Shown one piece after another: positions 13,917-15,825 of a stretch of DNA of 15,825 nt (the first letter of the stretch is position 1; every line of letters starts with the position of its first letter). Source of the stretch: Prevotella sp. CAG:924 (GTDB taxonomy: Bacteria > Bacteroidota > Bacteroidia > Bacteroidales > Bacteroidaceae); contig HF988445.1 in NCBI GenBank assembly GCA_000431975.1, positions 1 to 15,825 on the forward strand, in the 5' to 3' direction. Below the pieces are notes generated by a model. That model was not told the origin of the DNA. It did no database searches and saw only the letters and a program-made list of their open reading frames with translations. The position numbers and the translations under genes are program-made.

Positions 13917-14207
13917 ATTTTCTTCGTTTCCATAATTCACACTGGCATCTGTCTCACCATGCAGCGTATCTTGCAGATCGTCCCAGCTTTGGAAGCCGGC
14001 TAGAAGAGCCAGACGATTACGGGTCTCGGGCGACAACGGGTGACGGTTCTGCGCCACCTCCCATAGCTTACGAAGCGATCGCTTCGACAAATTCACATGG
14101 TGATACCTGAATACCTTAGAGAGGTGCTCAAAATCGGGTACCAGCTCTTTCGACTTCCTAATGGCCTTCCCCATCTCCTGAAGAAGGCTTCTTAAATCCT
14201 TTTTCAT
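13896..14207 (-). CDS. Small conserved-looking protein of unknown function
   Basis: I do not recognise a named family. The 103-residue product has no signal peptide or membrane segment and looks mostly helical and charged. Residues 40-53 (LSKRSLRKLWEVAQ) and 58-80 (LSPETRNRLALLAG, FQSWDDLQD) resemble the 'pick a helix, then tL-x-x-LA-x-x-lGf-x-sW-x-dF' pattern of several small Bacteroidota proteins that may bind nucleic acid or partners; that is weak inference. The tail (NEENKKGRIQ) is polar and its end is encoded by a terminator arm. A TACTTTTG -7 box lies about 62 nt upstream, and the gene ends in a terminator, which supports a real transcription unit. It is divergent from the AICAR transformylase gene. 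Confidence 0.7.
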   Translation of the reverse strand: MKKDLRSLLQEMGKAIRKSKELVPDFEHLSKVFRYHHVNLSKRSLRKLWEVAQNRHPLSPETRNRLALLAGFQSWDDLQDTLHGETDASVNYGNEENKKGRIQ

Positions 14208-14225
14208 TGTTTTCTATGCCTTCAA

Positions 14226-14246
14226 GAAGGATTTTCCACATCCTTC
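14226..14246 (-). promoter_or_regulatory. Leader hairpin upstream of the small minus-strand gene
   Basis: GAAGGAT (14226-14232) pairs perfectly with ATCCTTC (14240-14246), with a 7-nt loop, within the roughly 55-nt leader and 19 nt before the start codon. It could modulate translation initiation. No known riboswitch is recognised. Confidence 0.4.
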
Positions 14247-14268
14247 ATACACTAACGTAATTCTAGCG

Positions 14269-14276
14269 CAAAAGTA
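14269..14276 (-). promoter_or_regulatory. -7 promoter box of the small minus-strand gene
   Basis: The minus strand reads TACTTTTG, matching TAnnTTTG and identical to the box of the 5'-nucleotidase operon. A TTG element lies 16 nt further upstream. The predicted transcript begins near 14262. Confidence 0.65.
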
Positions 14277-14373
14277 CAAAGAATTTAAATATCAAGGTCT
14301 TTTAATTCTGTTTTTTTTAGTTTAAATCAAGAAAAAATGATCTCTGTTCCAGCCATTTCTCATCTCTTTTCCG

Positions 14374-14381
14374 TATCTTTG
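14374..14381 (+). promoter_or_regulatory. -7 promoter box of the AICAR transformylase gene
   Basis: TATCTTTG, inside CCGTATCTTTGCAA, is the same 14-mer found before cutC. It lies 29 nt before the start codon. No convincing -33 TTTG is visible. No purine riboswitch is evident in the short leader. Confidence 0.75.
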
Positions 14382-14410
14382 CAACACTACTATTAAATAC
14401 TCATCGGTTC

Positions 14411-15595
14411 ATGAAAGAATTAGCTCTTAAGTACGGATGCAATCCGAACCAAAAGCCGTCGCGTATCTATATGTCTGACGGCAAAGAACTTCCCATCAAA
14501 GTGATCAACGGGCGTCCCGGTTACATCAACTTCCTCGATGCTCTCAACAGCTGGCAGCTTGTCAAAGAGCTCAAGGCCGCCACGGGTGTTCCTGCCGCTG
14601 CTTCCTTCAAGCACGTCAGCCCTGCCGGTGCTGCCATCGGTCTGCCGCTGAGCGATACGCTGAAACGCATCTACTTCGTTGACGATGTGAAGATCCCCCT
14701 TTCGCCTCTCGCCTGTGCCTATGCACGTGCACGCGGTGCCGATCGTATGTGCTCTTACGGTGACTTCGTAGCCCTCTCCGATGTCTGCGACGAGGCTACC
14801 GCCACGCTGATCAAGCGCGAGGTGAGCGACGGTGTCATCGCTCCCGGCTATACGCCCGAAGCTATCGAGATTCTGAAATCAAAGCGTAAGGGCTCGTACA
14901 ACGTCATAGAGATCGACCCGAACTATACTCCCGATCCTATCGAGCACAAGCAAGTATTCGGCATCACCTTCGAGCAGGGACGCAACGAGGTGAAGCTTGA
15001 CGATCCCGCACTCTTTGAAGACATCCCCACAAAGAACAAGACCTTCTCTGACGAGGCCAAACGCGATCTGATCATCTCTCTCATCACACTAAAATATACG
15101 CAGTCCAACTCCGTATGCTACGTGAAGGACGGACAGGCCATCGGTATCGGCGCCGGTCAGCAGAGCCGTATCCACTGCACACGTCTGGCTGGTAACAAGG
15201 CAGACATCTGGTGGCTCCGTCAGCACCCGAAGGTAATGGCACTGCCCTTCAAACCCGGCATCCGCCGCGCCGACCGCGATAACGCCATCGACGTTTATAT
15301 CTCCGACGAGCACGACGACGTACTGCGCGATGGTACCTGGCAGAATATCTTCACCGAGAAGCCCGAGGTACTCACCATGGAAGAGAAGAAAGAGTGGATC
15401 GCCAAGAACACAGGCGTAGCTCTCGGCTCTGATGCCTTCTTCCCCTTCGGCGACAACATCGAGCGTGCCCACAAGAGTGGTGTGCAATACATCGCACAGG
15501 CCGGCGGTTCTATCCGTGATGACAATGTGATCGAGACCTGCGACAAATACGGCATCGCAATGGCCTTCACACATGTACGTCTCTTCCACCACTAA
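14411..15595 (+). CDS. Stand-alone AICAR transformylase (PurH-like, no IMP cyclohydrolase domain)
   Basis: The 394-residue product corresponds to the AICAR formyltransferase half of PurH, which transfers a formyl group from 10-formyl-tetrahydrofolate to AICAR late in purine synthesis. The N-terminal IMP cyclohydrolase domain of ordinary PurH (about 520 residues) is absent, and the gene starts at the natural N-terminus of the short type (MKELALKYGCNPNQKP). Active-site and fold landmarks are FKHVSPAGAA (Lys67-His68), ARARGADRMCSYGDFVAL, SNSVCYVKDGQAIGIGAGQQSR, SDAFFPFGDNIERAHKSGV and IAQAGGSIRDDNVI. It is cytoplasmic. A separate PurH or cyclohydrolase would be needed elsewhere to complete IMP synthesis. 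It is followed at 18 nt by a small basic protein, probably in the same transcript. Confidence 0.92.
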   Translation: MKELALKYGCNPNQKPSRIYMSDGKELPIKVINGRPGYINFLDALNSWQLVKELKAATGVPAAASFKHVSPAGAAIGLPLSDTLKRIYFVDDVKIPLSPLACAYARARGADRMCSYGDFVALSDVCDEATATLIKREVSDGVIAPGYTPEAIEILKSKRKGSYNVIEIDPNYTPDPIEHKQVFGITFEQGRNEVKLDDPALFEDIPTKNKTFSDEAKRDLIISLITLKYTQSNSVCYVKDGQAIGIGAGQQSRIHCTRLAGNKADIWWLRQHPKVMALPFKPGIRRADRDNAIDVYISDEHDDVLRDGTWQNIFTEKPEVLTMEEKKEWIAKNTGVALGSDAFFPFGDNIERAHKSGVQYIAQAGGSIRDDNVIETCDKYGIAMAFTHVRLFHH

Positions 15596-15613
15596 TTAAA
15601 ATTCCAATGCTCT

Positions 15614-15820
15614 ATGGACGATTTTGATAAGATTCTTGAAGGCGGCATCGTCTTCAGCGGAGCGCCCAAGAGCGGTGGTCCGAAAGATAACGGCAAGGTG
15701 AGAACTAAAGCCAAGAAAAAGAAATATATCACCGGTGCGCACGGATCGGGTTCAGCCAAACAAAAGGCCAAGTACCGCGAACAACGCGCCAACCGCAAAT
15801 CACAGCGGCCAAAGAAATAA
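15614..15820 (+). CDS. Small, very basic protein of unknown function
   Basis: I do not recognise the family. The 68-residue product has an acidic start (MDDFDKILEGG), a Gly/Pro/Lys linker, a KAKKKK run (residues 32-37) and a basic tail (KQKAKYREQRANRKSQRPKK). It has 20 Lys or Arg in 68 residues, no signal peptide and no hydrophobic core. It is probably disordered and may bind RNA or the ribosome, but that is inferred from composition only. It begins 18 nt after the AICAR transformylase stop, with no intervening promoter or terminator, and ends with TAA near the window edge. Confidence 0.65.
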   Translation: MDDFDKILEGGIVFSGAPKSGGPKDNGKVRTKAKKKKYITGAHGSGSAKQKAKYREQRANRKSQRPKK

Positions 15821-15825
15821 ATTAA

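Noticed and set aside
15089..15592. Minus-strand open frame of 167 codons opposite the AICAR transformylase gene
   Set aside because: Antisense shadow of a conserved enzyme gene.

Overview
The window looks like chromosome from a member of the Bacteroidales, most probably Prevotellaceae. Three things point there. Several start regions carry the Bacteroidota -7 box TAnnTTTG. The genes include exported GH92, GH125 and GH29 glycosidases, a stand-alone AICAR transformylase, and a 5'-nucleotidase split into a metallophosphatase protein and a C-terminal-domain lipoprotein. Shine-Dalgarno sequences are mostly absent. This assignment comes from gene families and signals, not from a database search.

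Layout. Positions 1-353 hold the decayed 3' end of an ISL3-type transposase. Positions 648-7243, minus strand, hold a four-gene set of exported glycoside hydrolases, in transcription order GH92 alpha-mannosidase, GH125 exo-alpha-1,6-mannosidase, GH29 alpha-L-fucosidase with a C-terminal discoidin-like domain, and a GH28-like beta-helix protein. Intrinsic terminators follow at about 602-625 and 480-520. A 580-base divergent region (7244-7823) separates this set from cutC on the plus strand. It has a candidate promoter for each direction and appears to give the hydrolase operon a leader of about 475 nt. A large exported transglutaminase-like protein follows (8807-11446). A three-hairpin convergent intergenic region separates it from the minus-strand 5'-nucleotidase pair (11619-13238).

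The right end is housekeeping: rplS (L19) with a structured leader, a small unknown minus-strand gene that shares a bidirectional terminator with rplS, a stand-alone AICAR transformylase, and a small very basic protein.

The hydrolase operon fits stepwise trimming of a mannose-rich, fucosylated glycan such as an N-glycan: GH92 removes alpha-1,2/1,3 mannose, GH125 removes alpha-1,6 mannose, and GH29 removes fucose. No SusC/SusD pair or sensor-regulator is present in the window. The role of the GH28-like protein is open, because part of the usual GH28 active site is missing. I found no phage, CRISPR, tRNA or rRNA. The most unusual points are the non-canonical GH28-like protein, the long structured leader of the hydrolase operon, the degenerate second transglutaminase domain, and a terminator that doubles as the 3' coding end of a small gene.
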